Notes under the pieces: model-generated
Told to the model about the DNA's origin: nothing
What the model saw: only the letters and a program-made list of their open reading frames with translations
The model's database searches: none
NCBI GenBank assembly: GCA_963757115.1
Contig: CAVWQV010000001.1
Coordinates: 186,001-250,000 of the forward strand
Reading direction: 5' to 3'
DNA: 64,000 bases
Source: CAVWQV01 sp963757115
GTDB taxonomy: Bacteria; Pseudomonadota; Alphaproteobacteria; Acetobacterales; Acetobacteraceae
Translations under genes and position numbers: made by a program
Part shown: one piece after another, positions 8,736-17,631 of the stretch
How positions within the stretch are numbered: the first letter of the stretch is position 1
Layout: each line of letters starts with the position of its first letter

Positions 8736-9233
8736 ATGAACTTTGCGCTGGCCGGCGCAGGCGTTTGTTCGGCGTTGCTGGTGGTCGCCGCGCTGCACGA
8801 CCTCGCAGCGCGTACAGTGCCGAATTCGCTGATCGGGATAATCGGCCTCGGCGGGATCGGGCTCGCGGTTGCTCAGCATCGACTATTGCCCTCGATATTT
8901 ATAGCGGTGCTGCTGCTCGCGATCGCTGCCGTGCTTTGGCTGCGTGGCTACCTGGGTGGCGCGGACGCCAAGTTGTTGGGGGCTGTCAGCCTCTTCGTGC
9001 CCCCCGTTAGCGTAGCCCTCATGCTAGGGGCGACCGCGATCGCCGGCGGCTTGCTTTGCCTCCCGTACCTGCCCGGAGCGCGGGGGTTCGCCCGGCCCCC
9101 GCCGGGTCGACCCGCCCAGCTTTTGGCGCGCCTGTGGCGCTGCGAGCGATGGCGGCTCCGACGTCGCGGGCCGCTGCCCTATGCCGTAGCCATCGCCGCG
9201 GGAACCCTGTTCGTGATGTGGCAAGGAGCTTGA
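8736..9233 (+). CDS. cpaA: Tad prepilin peptidase
   Basis: 165-residue polytopic membrane protease of family A24 (CpaA/TadV) that removes the leader of the Flp prepilin and pseudopilins. The two catalytic aspartates are visible at Asp22 (HDLAARTVPN) and Asp77 in GGADAKLL, the GxGD-type motif. Four to five hydrophobic segments surround them. A Pro/Arg-rich cytoplasmic stretch near residues 108-145 is longer than usual. It lies 73 bases after flp and 4 bases before cpaB. Confidence 0.9.
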   Translation: MNFALAGAGVCSALLVVAALHDLAARTVPNSLIGIIGLGGIGLAVAQHRLLPSIFIAVLLLAIAAVLWLRGYLGGADAKLLGAVSLFVPPVSVALMLGATAIAGGLLCLPYLPGARGFARPPPGRPAQLLARLWRCERWRLRRRGPLPYAVAIAAGTLFVMWQGA

Positions 9234-9237
9234 CGCC

Positions 9238-10222
9238 ATGCTGCGCGTGCTCGTCATCGCGGTGGTCGGCATGTTCCTCGGCGGCTTCGCCGTTGTGGTC
9301 TACGCCGGTCTACAGACTGCGCCTCCGCCAGCGCCCGTCGCACAGGCGAAGGTCACGGTGATCGCCGCGGCGCACCCGGTGCGGGCCGGCAGCCTGCTGC
9401 AGCCCGGCGACCTTGGCGTTCACGAATTACCAGCCGACCAGGTTCCCGCGGGCGCGCACCGGGATACGACGGAAGGCCGCAACGCCCTGGTCGGGGCCAT
9501 GGTCCGGCGCACGCTGGACGAAAAAGAGGTGATCGCGGCCGATGACGTGCTGCGCCCCGGCGACCGAGGCTTCCTCGCCGCCGTGCTGCAGCCCGGCACC
9601 CGCGCGGTGTCCGTGGAGGTGGATGCGGTCTCGGGCGAAGCCGGCCTGATCTGGCCCGGCGACCGCGTCGACCTGATCCTCACCCAAACCATAGAAGGCA
9701 CCGACCAGTCGCTCGGGCACCGGGTCGCGGGCGAGATGGTGCTCGCCGACGTGCGGGTGATCGCGGTGGACCAGCAACTCATCCAAGGCGGCCAAGCCAA
9801 CGGGCTGCTCGAGGGGCGTACCCCGAGTTCGCGGACGATCACGCTCGAAGTCACGCCGCAGGACGCGTCGCGTATCGCGGTCGCGACACGCCTCGGCAAG
9901 CTGCAGGTGGTGCTGCGCGCCGCGCAGCCGGATGCGCACGAATTCGGTGGCCGGCGGGACCGCCGTCCCGGTACCGGTCGCGTCCGCATCACCTCCGTCG
10001 CCCGTCTCGCCGGGGCCGATCATACCCACCCCGCTGGCGCCGACCTCGGCCGCCTCGCCGGCCCCAGCTGCCTCAGCGAGTGCTCTGCCACGTTCAACGG
10101 CCTTTGCCGCCCCCGTGTGGGGCGGCGACGTATCGCGGGCCCTCGCCCCGGACAGCCGTGCTCGCGATAAGGAAATTCGGTTGTTTCAGGGGAGCAAGCC
10201 AATGGAAGCTTACAAGTTCTAA
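9238..10222 (+). CDS. cpaB: Flp pilus assembly protein CpaB/RcpC (frameshifted)
   Basis: Periplasmic, membrane-anchored CpaB, which helps the CpaC secretin. An N-terminal TM segment (VLVIAVVGMFLGGFAVVVYAGL) is followed by a SAF/AFP-type domain (VIAAAHPVRAGSLLQPGDL) and then VSVEVDAVSGEAGLIWPGDR and TITLEVTPQDASRIAVATRLG. The C-terminal part is Pro/Ala-rich and ends in KEIRLFQGSKPMEAYKF, the expected family ending. The first 230 codons and the last 90 are in different frames, with the shift near 9935-9955, so one extra base or two lost bases must lie there. It follows cpaA by 4 bases. Confidence 0.85.
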
Positions 10223-10269
10223 ACTTTTTGCTGCTGCAATCGCCCGGTTCCGAAAATCGGAAACGGAAA

Positions 10270-11800
10270 ATGCTTCGCTTCTTTGTTCGCCTGAACTCGG
10301 TCGCCCGCCAGGCTCGGGCTCTGCCTGCTGCTCGCCGCGTCGGCTGCGCGCGCGCGACCAGCGCGGCTCGCCGCCGACGAAGCGGCCCTTCAGGCCGCCG
10401 CAGCTCCCGCCGCCCACAGGCACCGGGCAGTCCGCCATGCCGGCCTCGGCCTTCCCGGCCCCGGCCTTCCCGGCCCCGGCCTTCCCGACCCCGGCCCCGG
10501 CCTTCCCAGCACCGGCCGCACGTCGATCACCCTAAGCGTCGGGGCGGGGCGCGTCATTACCCTGGCGCAGCCGGCCTCCAGCCTGTTCGCCGCCGATCCC
10601 AAGGTGGCGGAAGTGCGCCCCGCCAGTCCCACCAGCCTGTTCGTGTTCGGGGTGGCGTCCGGCCGCACCACGGTCGCCGCGATCGGCGAGAACGGCGCGC
10701 CCGTGGCGCAGATAGAAGTCACCGTGCGGCCGTCCAGTTTCGGCTCGGGCGAGGTGGCCGGCCTGGTGCGCACCGGCCTGCATTTCCCCGGCGTGGACAT
10801 TGAGGCCACACCCGGCGGCTACACCGTCACCGGCCACGCCGACACCCCGGCCGACGTCGACCGCATCCTCTCCGCCATCAGGCCCTATCTCGCCCCCGGC
10901 CAGAGCATCGATAACCGGCTTGCCGTCGACACGCCGCTCACGGTCAACCTCCAGGTCCGGGTGGTCGAAGTGCAGCGCACGGTCACGCGCCAGCTCGGCA
11001 TCAACTGGGCGGCCGCGGTCGTGACTGCGGGCGGCTTCGTCACCGGGCTGTCCATCATCGATCGCGTCACCGACCTTACCAACCTCCCCGACCAGCTCCT
11101 CCTCGGCTACCACGGCGCCAACGGGAGCGTGAACGCAATCATCGACGCGCTGGCGCAGGACCAGCTCGCCGTCGTCCTGGCCGAGCCCAACCTCACCGCG
11201 CAAAGCGGCGAAACCGCGAGCTTCCTCGCGGGCGGCGAGTTCCCGATCCCGATCGCGCAGCAGAACAACACGATCAGCGTCGACTACAAACAGTACGGCG
11301 TGTCGCTCGCCTTCGTTCCCACCGTGCTCGCGGGGAACCGCATCAGCTTGAAGGTGCGCCCGGAGGTGAGCGAACTCACCACCCAGGGTGCGGTCGCCAT
11401 TGCCAACGGCAATCTTACCCTGAACATCCCGGCGCTGAAGGTGCGCCGCGCCGACACGACGGTGGAACTCGGCAGCGGTCAAAGCTTCGCCATCGCGGGC
11501 TTGCTGTCCGACACCTCGACGCAGAACGCGCGCGGCCTGCCATACCTTGGCGAGCTGCCGGTGCTCGGCCCCTTGTTCCGCTCCACCGCCTTCCAACGCG
11601 GGCAAACCGAGCTCGTGATCGTGGTCACACCCTATCTCGTGCGCGGCGTCAGCAGCCCGACCGCGATCACGACGCCGACGAACGACTTCGTGCTTTCCAA
11701 CGATCTCGATCGGATCGTCTACAACCGCCAGCGCGCGCGCGGCAACAACGCGCCTCCGACCGCGCGTATCCCGCTCAACGCCGGCTTCATCGCCCCATGA
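10270..11800 (+). CDS. cpaC: Tad secretin CpaC/RcpA (frameshifted at signal peptide)
   Basis: Outer-membrane secretin through which the Flp pilus leaves the cell. The N1/BON-type part reads SITLSVGAGRVITLAQPASS. The secretin core is clear: VEVQRTVTRQLGINWAAA, VLAEPNLTAQSGETASFLAG, then VPTVLAGNRISLKVRPEVSE and LVIVVTPYLVRGV. The start is not the internal ATG at 10604. A signal peptide begins at ATG 10270 (MLRFFVRLNSVARQAR) and continues after a frame change near 10310-10320 as LGLCLLLAASAARA. A repeat-coded Gly-Leu-Pro stretch then leads into the secretin domain. Confidence 0.87.
10448..10513 (+). repeat. 15-bp tandem repeat in cpaC coding Pro-Gly-Leu linker
   Basis: Three adjacent 15-bp units GGCCTTCCCGGCCCC at 10448-10492 (third with one change), then a degenerate fourth at 10499-10513. 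The unit is a multiple of three and codes a PGLPG-type linker between the signal peptide and the secretin domain. Confidence 0.8.
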
Positions 11801-11855
11801 TCCCGCGCCCCCTCCAGCCCCGCCCCATTCACCCCAGCGAGGTGAGTCCAATCCC

Positions 11856-12212
11856 ATGCGCACAATGATCGAGGGCGTCTTGCTGCTATCGCTTGGCGCG
11901 GGCCTCGCCGGCTGCAGCGCGACCGAGCCCTACCAGCGTCCCGGCGAATGGCGCCCGATCGGGGCCAACGCGATCAATCTTCGCGCCATGGTGGCCGATC
12001 CGCGCGACCTGCAATGGGGTCGGGGAGGCGCCGCTTCGTCTGGCGATCTCGCCGGCATGGCAGTCGCCCGGCTCCGCAACGACAACGTCAAGCCGTTGCC
12101 CGCTTCGGCGATTTCCGGGCTGCACACCACCGAATACGGCGACCAACAGCAGCAGTCCGCACCCTCCGCGCCTGGGGCGGCGCCGGCCGCGCCCGCGAGC
12201 GCCGGCCCGTGA
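11856..12212 (+). CDS. cpaD: Short CpaD-like pilus lipoprotein
   Basis: 118-residue lipoprotein with a lipobox signal (LLSLGAGLAGCSA, Cys at 20). The segment NLRAMVADPRDLQWGRG followed by VARLRNDNVKPLP resembles the C-terminal half of CpaD-family proteins (NLAxMVAxPxDL...). It is much shorter than the usual CpaD (around 200 residues or more); the N-terminal CpaD region is missing. The tail is Gln/Ala/Pro-rich. It sits between cpaC and cpaE exactly where cpaD is expected, and its stop overlaps the cpaE GTG (GTGA). Confidence 0.72.
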   Translation: MRTMIEGVLLLSLGAGLAGCSATEPYQRPGEWRPIGANAINLRAMVADPRDLQWGRGGAASSGDLAGMAVARLRNDNVKPLPASAISGLHTTEYGDQQQQSAPSAPGAAPAAPASAGP

Positions 12213-13435
12213 GCGACGCGATCACCAAGCCGGACGCCGAGCGCGGCGGAGCGGAGGGCGCCCGGCCGAGCCGCGCCGCCATGCTGGCGTTCGCGACCGA
12301 CGCCGAAACCGAAGCAGTGCTGCGCGACGCGCTCACCGCCGAGCTTGCCGAGGGAGCGGAGGTCCGCCGGGGCAGCCTGGAGGACGCGGCACGCACTCTG
12401 CAACGCAACCCGTCCCCGCACGTGCTGCTGGTGGACATCAGCGGCAGCACCCAGCCGCTCACGGCGCTGGCCGAGCTGTCGCAACTGGTGGAGCCCGATG
12501 TCCGGGTGCTGGCGATCGGCGACCGGGACGACATCACCCTGTATCGCGGCCTGACCCACGGGCTCGGCGTGCTCGAGTACCTGTTCAAGCCGCTGACCCG
12601 CGAGATGGTGGCGCAGCATTTCGGCCCCGTCATCACGCGGCAAAACCCCGGAGCCCGTCTGCTGAGCGGTGGCCGCGTGGTCACCGTCACCGGCGTGCAC
12701 GGCGGGGTTGGCGCCACCACGGTCGCGGTCAACCTCGCCTGGTTCCTGGCCGAGCAGGCGCGGCGGCACACCCTCCTGCTCGACGGCGACCTGTACGGTG
12801 CGGCGGCGGCCATGATGCTGTCAGTCAAGCCGCGCCCGGGCTTGCGCGTCGCGCTCGAGAACCCCGACCGGGTGGACGAGCTGTTTATCGACCGCACCGC
12901 GCAAGCCGTGGGCGAGCGGCTGTTCGTGCTGTCGGGCGAGGGCAAGCTCGCCGACGCTTTGCCGGTCGCGGGCGGCGCTCTGCCGCGGGTGCTCGAGATC
13001 CTGCGCCGGCGCTACAAATTCCTGATCTGCGACGCGCCGTTTCCCGGTAGCCCGATCGGTCGCGAGATGTTCGATGCCGCCCACCAGCGCGTGCTGGTCA
13101 CCGAACCCTCGGTCGCCGGCGCGCGCGACGCGCTGCGCTATCTGGCTGCCCCGCAGCCGGGCGGATCGGCCGGCGCGCCTCTGCTCGTGCTCAACATGGC
13201 AGGCGTCAAAGGCAGCCTGAGCCTGGCACAGTTCGAGGACGCGACCGGCCGCAAGCCCGACCTCGTGATCCCGTTCCTCAAGGGAGTGCTGCGCGAGGCC
13301 GCGAACCTGGGCGAGCCGGCCGCGGCACGCCACCGCGCCTTCGCCCGCACGATGCAGGCGCTCGCGTTCCGCGCTGGGTCGGTCGGTTCCTCCGAGGCCG
13401 GGCATCGCCGCGGCCTGGCCTGGGGTCGCCGGTGA
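12209..13435 (+). CDS. cpaE: Tad localisation ATPase CpaE/TadZ
   Basis: 408-residue CpaE/TadZ protein that marks the site of pilus assembly. An N-terminal receiver-like domain (HVLLVDISGS, VLAIGDRDDITLYRGL, EYLFKPLTREM) precedes a MinD/ParA-like ATPase domain (VTGVHGGVGATTVAVNLAW, LLLDGDLYGAA). The deviant Walker A has GGVGATT, with Ala in place of the usual Lys; this is common in CpaE. The start is the GTG at 12209, overlapping the CpaD-like stop as GTGA. The stop overlaps the cpaF GTG in the same way. Confidence 0.9.
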   Translation: MSDAITKPDAERGGAEGARPSRAAMLAFATDAETEAVLRDALTAELAEGAEVRRGSLEDAARTLQRNPSPHVLLVDISGSTQPLTALAELSQLVEPDVRVLAIGDRDDITLYRGLTHGLGVLEYLFKPLTREMVAQHFGPVITRQNPGARLLSGGRVVTVTGVHGGVGATTVAVNLAWFLAEQARRHTLLLDGDLYGAAAAMMLSVKPRPGLRVALENPDRVDELFIDRTAQAVGERLFVLSGEGKLADALPVAGGALPRVLEILRRRYKFLICDAPFPGSPIGREMFDAAHQRVLVTEPSVAGARDALRYLAAPQPGGSAGAPLLVLNMAGVKGSLSLAQFEDATGRKPDLVIPFLKGVLREAANLGEPAAARHRAFARTMQALAFRAGSVGSSEAGHRRGLAWGRR

Positions 13436-14872
13436 GCGCCCCGCCAGTGTTCGGCCGCCGGCCCGCGCTGCCCGAAGCTCCCCCCGCACCGGCGCTGGTT
13501 GAAGCGCCGGCCGTGAACCCACACCCGCAGGCGCAATCGCACCCCCAGCCGCATGCGCCCCCAGCCGCATGCGCACCCCCAGCCGCAGCAGCCGGCCGCG
13601 GCCAATGGTGGCGGGGTCGGCGGTGAGCTGCGCACGCTGTGCCTCGCACGGCTCGACCCGAGCGTGGTCGCCGGCATGACGCCCGACCGGCTCGCGGTCG
13701 AGGTGGAGCGCCTGGTCGCCGAAATCGCCACCGAGCAGCGCATCCAGCTCAATGCGCGCGAGCAGCGCCGCCTCTCGCAAGACCTCGTGGACGATATGCT
13801 GGGGCTTGGCCCGCTCGAGCCGCTGCTCGAGGACGACACCGTGACCGACATCATGGTGAACGGCCCCGACCGGGTGTTCGTGGAAAGCCGCGGCAAGGTC
13901 ACCGCCAGCGCCGTGCGCTTCCGCGACCGCCAGCACCTCGCCAATATCTCCCAACGCATCGCCGCCAAGATCGGCCGGCGCATCGACGAAAGCAGCCCGA
14001 TGGTGGACGCTCGCCTTCTTGACGGCAGCCGCGTCAACATCGTGTTCCCGCCGCTAGCGCTCGACGGGCCATATCTTTCCATTCGCAAGTTCTCGCGCCG
14101 TCAGATCGACATCGCCAAGCTGGTCGGCTTCGGATCGCTTTCGGCGCCGCTCGGCCGCGCGCTCGACATCATGGGCCGGGCACGCCTCAACATCATCATC
14201 TCGGGCGGAACCGGCTCGGGCAAGACCACGTTGCTCAACGCGATCTCCCGCATGATCGACCACGGTGAGCGCATTGTAACCATCGAGGACGCGGCCGAGT
14301 TACAACTGCAACAACCGCACGTGGTGCGGCTCGAAACCCGGCCGCCGAACATCGAAGGCCGGGGCGAGATCACCCAGCGTGACCTGATCCGCAATGCGCT
14401 CCGGATGCGCCCCGACCGCATCATCGTGGGCGAGGTCCGCGGGGCGGAGGCGTTCGACATGCTGCAGGCGATGAACACCGGCCACGACGGCAGCATGTCG
14501 ACGATCCACGCCAACAACACGCGGGACGCGCTGACCCGCATCGAGAACATGGTGCAGATGGGCAACATGGGCCTGCCCTCCCGCGCGATCAAAGCGCAGG
14601 TGCTGGGTGCGGTCGACGTGATCGTGCAGGTGGAACGCCAGCGCGACGGTGGCCGCCGCGTGATCCAGCTCACCGAGCTCGTGGGCTTGGAGGGCGAGGT
14701 GATGACCTTGCACGACATCTTCTCCTTCGAGCACGAAGGCGAGGACATGGACGGCCGCCTGCTCGGCCGCTGGCGCGCTTCGCGGTCAATCCCGAGCTTC
14801 CATGAGCGGCTGCGCTACTTCGGTCTCGAACGCGCCTGGGACGCCGTGATGGACGAGGCGGCGCCGCTGTGA
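13432..14872 (+). CDS. cpaF: Tad pilus secretion ATPase CpaF/TadA (frameshifted in N-terminal repeat)
   Basis: Hexameric GspE-family ATPase that powers Flp pilus extension. The catalytic core is intact: Walker A SGGTGSGKTTLLNAI, Asp box IVTIEDAAELQLQQPHV, Walker B RIIVGEVRGAEAFDMLQAM, His box GSMSTIHANN. The start is GTG 13432, which overlaps the cpaE stop as GTGA (VSAPPVFGRRPALPE...). The N-terminal extension is a His/Pro/Gln-rich repeat. The frame breaks inside it near 13558, where a CA dinucleotide is missing from one 18-bp unit. An in-frame GTG or ATG after the break could restart translation, but it would lose the coupling to cpaE. Confidence 0.9.
13540..13591 (+). repeat. 18-bp tandem repeat (HPQPHA) in cpaF with one shortened unit
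   Basis: Units CACCCCCAGCCGCATGCG at 13540-13557, the same without its leading CA at 13558-13573 (16 bp), and a diverged 18-bp unit at 13574-13591. Full units code HPQPHA in frame; the 16-bp unit shifts the frame. Restoring CA would join the cpaE-coupled GTG start to the CpaF core. Confidence 0.8.
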
Positions 14873-15828
14873 TCGGGCCGATGGCGGTCACCGCCGGGGT
14901 AGGCGCCGCACTTGCGCTGTTCGGCGGCGCCGCGGCCCTGCTCGCCCACGATGCCCGGAACCGGAAGGTCGCCGTCAGGATCGCCGAACGGGTCACACCG
15001 CTGGCACCGGCTCGCGCACCCGGGCGCGGGCGCCCGGAACAGCTCGGCACGCGGGCATTGTTCGCCGCGGCGGAGGCCCGGCTTGCCGGGGTGTGCGGCT
15101 TCAAACTGGACCGGCTGGAAGCCTACCCGCTCCGCATCCCCTTCCTGCTGCTGGCGGCGGCGGTCGTCGCCTTCACCATCGAACGCACGATCGGTCGCGT
15201 GCTCGGCATGCCACTCGACCTCGCTCTGCCGCTCGTCTGGATCGGGGTCAGTCAGGTGGTGTTCCGCACCTTGCATGCCCGACACGCCGACCGGCTGTAC
15301 AAGCAGTTCCCCGACGTTCTGTCGATGATCGTGCGCTCGGTGCGTGCCGGCATCCCGCTGCACGAGGCGCTGCGCGTCGTGGCACGGGAAAGCCTGGAGC
15401 CGACGGCGGGGCAGTTCCGCCGCGTTGCCGACCAGATGGCGATCGGCGTGCGGCTCGAGGACGCGCTTCGCGAGACCGCCGGGCGCACCGGGGTGGCCGA
15501 GTACGCGTTCTTCACCGTCGCCCTCACGCTGCAGGCGCAGACGGGCGGCAGCCTCGCTGAAACGCTCGACAACCTAGCCGACGTGATCCGCAAGCGTGTC
15601 GCCCTCCGCCTCCGGGCGGTTGCACTCGCCTCCGAAGCCCGCACCAGCTCCTACGTGCTCGCCGCACTCCCGGTGGTGACGGGGCTGGCGCTCAGCGTGA
15701 TGGACTACGACTACATCCGGCCCCTGTTCGAAACGACGCGGGGCAATCGCGTGCTGTTGCTCGCGGTGGCTATGCTGGGGACAGCCGGCGGTGTGATGCG
15801 CTTCATGATCAAGCGAAGCTTGCGATGA
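14869..15828 (+). CDS. tadB: Tad inner-membrane platform protein TadB
   Basis: 319-residue T2SS-F-type membrane protein forming the pilus assembly platform with TadC. TM segments occur near the N terminus, at about 89-105 (LRIPFLLLAAAVVAFTIERT) and in two C-terminal helices (VLAALPVVTGLALSVM, VLLLAVAMLGTAGGVM). The cytoplasmic domain has FPDVLSMIVRSVRAGIPLHE and AEYAFFTVALTLQAQTGGSL, both typical of GspF/TadB. Start GTG 14869 overlaps the cpaF stop (GTGA); the stop overlaps tadC (ATGA). Confidence 0.92.
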   Translation: MIGPMAVTAGVGAALALFGGAAALLAHDARNRKVAVRIAERVTPLAPARAPGRGRPEQLGTRALFAAAEARLAGVCGFKLDRLEAYPLRIPFLLLAAAVVAFTIERTIGRVLGMPLDLALPLVWIGVSQVVFRTLHARHADRLYKQFPDVLSMIVRSVRAGIPLHEALRVVARESLEPTAGQFRRVADQMAIGVRLEDALRETAGRTGVAEYAFFTVALTLQAQTGGSLAETLDNLADVIRKRVALRLRAVALASEARTSSYVLAALPVVTGLALSVMDYDYIRPLFETTRGNRVLLLAVAMLGTAGGVMRFMIKRSLR

Positions 15829-16793
15829 TCGCCGATCTGGTTGCCCGTCACGGGGCCACCGCGATCGCGGCGGGCTCCCTAGCCCTTCTGCTGCTGCTGC
15901 TTGGGTTACTCTCCGCGGTAACCTGGAAGCCGCTCCGCCGCGAGAGCCGGCTCCGTCGCCAACTGGCGCATGTGCGCGACGCCTATGCGCCGATCGGCAA
16001 CACGGCCACGAGCCCGGCACCCGCATCGCCGTTTTCCGGGGCGGTCGCGGGGATCGGCTTGCTGCTCACGCGAAGCGGCTTGTTCTCCCCCAAGGCGATC
16101 GCCGACCTCAACCACACGCTCGCTTCGTCGGGGATGCATGGCCGCCGCGCGCTGCCGATCTTCGTGGGTACCAAGGCGCTGCTCCTCGTGGGGCTGCCCT
16201 TGGTTGCGTTCCTTCTGCTCCGCAATACGGGCCTGCCGCTGCTATGGACGCGGGCGCTGCTTGCCATTGCGGCCATAGCCGGGCTCATGGCGCCCGACTT
16301 ACTCGTGCGCAGCGCGCGTAGCCGGTACCTTGCCGCGGTGGAGCGGGCGATGCCGGATGCGCTCGACCTTTTGGTGATCTGCGCCGAAGCTGGGCTCGCG
16401 CTGGAGCAGGGGATGGAGCGGGTGGCCGCCGAAATCCGCGTCAGCAGCCCGCCCTGCGCGATGGAACTGTCGCTGACCCACAGCGAACTTCGCGTGCTGT
16501 CGGACCGCCGCACGGCCTTGATCAACATGGGCAAGCGCACCGGCCTCCTCAGTCTCCAGCGCCTGGCCGGCACGCTGGCGCAGGCGCTGCAATACGGCAC
16601 GCCGCTGAGCCAGGCGCTGCGGTCACTCGGCGCCGAACTGCGCGGTGAGGCGCTGACCCGCTTTGAAGCGCGCGCCGCGCGACTTCCCGTGCTCATGACG
16701 TTGCCGATGATCCTGTTCATCCTGCCATGCGTGTTCCTGGTCGTGGCCGGGCCGGCGGTGTTGTCGGTGATCGACAAATTCTTCGCGCGGTAG
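15825..16793 (+). CDS. tadC: Tad inner-membrane platform protein TadC
   Basis: 322-residue partner of TadB with the same fold. It has an N-terminal TM (AIAAGSLALLLLLLGLLSAV), two central TMs (ALLLVGLPLVAFLLL, LLAIAAIAGLMAPDLL) and a C-terminal TM (MTLPMILFILPCVFLVVAGP). The GspF-like domain contains MPDALDLLVICAEAGLALEQ and LAQALQYGTPLSQALRSL. The ATG overlaps tadB's stop by four bases. No frame damage. Confidence 0.92.
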   Translation: MIADLVARHGATAIAAGSLALLLLLLGLLSAVTWKPLRRESRLRRQLAHVRDAYAPIGNTATSPAPASPFSGAVAGIGLLLTRSGLFSPKAIADLNHTLASSGMHGRRALPIFVGTKALLLVGLPLVAFLLLRNTGLPLLWTRALLAIAAIAGLMAPDLLVRSARSRYLAAVERAMPDALDLLVICAEAGLALEQGMERVAAEIRVSSPPCAMELSLTHSELRVLSDRRTALINMGKRTGLLSLQRLAGTLAQALQYGTPLSQALRSLGAELRGEALTRFEARAARLPVLMTLPMILFILPCVFLVVAGPAVLSVIDKFFAR

Positions 16794-16823
16794 AAGGCCG
16801 CCGAATTTCGGAGCAAAAAAGCT

Positions 16824-17618
16824 ATGCGAGCCAGTTTTCCCCAGACTTGCCGGGCGCGCGCGCCGGGCCCGCGCGCCGCGGTCCTGTGCCTCGTGCTTGC
16901 GGTGGGCGCGTGCGGCGGCGGCGACCATGTGGACCTCGCCCGCGATCCGGGCGCGCTCGACCTTCGCCTGGCGGATGCCACTCTAGCGGCCGGTTCGCCG
17001 GGAACGGCCTTGCGCATTCTCGATGACGACCTCCGCCGCAATCCTCATGATGTCCCGGCGCTGCTTCGCCGAGGCCACGCCCAAGCGGCACTCGGCCGGC
17101 CCGCCGATGCCGCGCAAAGCTTCGCGAGCGCGCTCGCGATCCGTCCGCGGTCCTTGGAGGCGCTGACGGGCTTGGCACGCGCCCGCGCCGCGGATGGCGA
17201 CCCGGTCGGGGCCGAAGCGGCATGGCGGCAAGCGGCGGCGATCGCGCCCGGTGACAAGGCGATCGGGACGGGTCTCGCGATCGCGCTCGACTTGCAGGCG
17301 CGGCATGTGGAAGCGCAGGCGCTGTATCGCGCCGTGCTGGCTCGCAACCCGGATGATGCGATCGCGCGCTGCGATCTCGGGCTCTCGCTCGCCCTGTCCG
17401 GCCACGCGGCCGAGGGCTTGCCACTGCTGCGCGGGGCGGCGCAAGGGGGAATGGGCGGCGGTCCGGCGAACGCGACCCGGGCACGCCATGACTGGGCCGT
17501 GGGCTTGGTCCTGGCCGGCGACGAGCCGCAGGCGCGCCGGGTATTGAGCCAGGACCTTTCGCCCGCCGACGTCGATTCCGCGATGGCCGGCCTGCGGCGC
17601 TTCGCTGCCGCCGAGTAG
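16824..17618 (+). CDS. tadD: Tad TPR lipoprotein TadD
   Basis: 264-residue lipoprotein with tetratricopeptide repeats, a pilotin-like helper of secretin placement. The signal sequence ends in VLAVGACGGGD with the lipobox Cys at about 29. TPR-type helices follow, for example PALLRRGHAQAALGRPADAA, then ALTGLARARAADGDPVGAEA and CDLGLSLALSGHAAEGLPLL. It is the last gene of the rightward tad arm, 30 bases after tadC, and ends 13 bases before the convergent TadG-like gene. No terminator hairpin is visible in that short gap. Confidence 0.88.
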   Translation: MRASFPQTCRARAPGPRAAVLCLVLAVGACGGGDHVDLARDPGALDLRLADATLAAGSPGTALRILDDDLRRNPHDVPALLRRGHAQAALGRPADAAQSFASALAIRPRSLEALTGLARARAADGDPVGAEAAWRQAAAIAPGDKAIGTGLAIALDLQARHVEAQALYRAVLARNPDDAIARCDLGLSLALSGHAAEGLPLLRGAAQGGMGGGPANATRARHDWAVGLVLAGDEPQARRVLSQDLSPADVDSAMAGLRRFAAAE

Positions 17619-17631
17619 CTCCCGCGCCCGC

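Noticed and set aside
10448..10513. Short regular repeats considered as a CRISPR array
   Set aside because: Units are contiguous without spacers and lie in a coding frame; the arrays at 13540 and 44474 fail for the same lack of spacers.
10532..11863. 443-codon minus-strand frame opposite cpaC
   Set aside because: Antisense shadow of the secretin gene; composition is His/Asp/Arg noise typical of GC-rich antisense frames.
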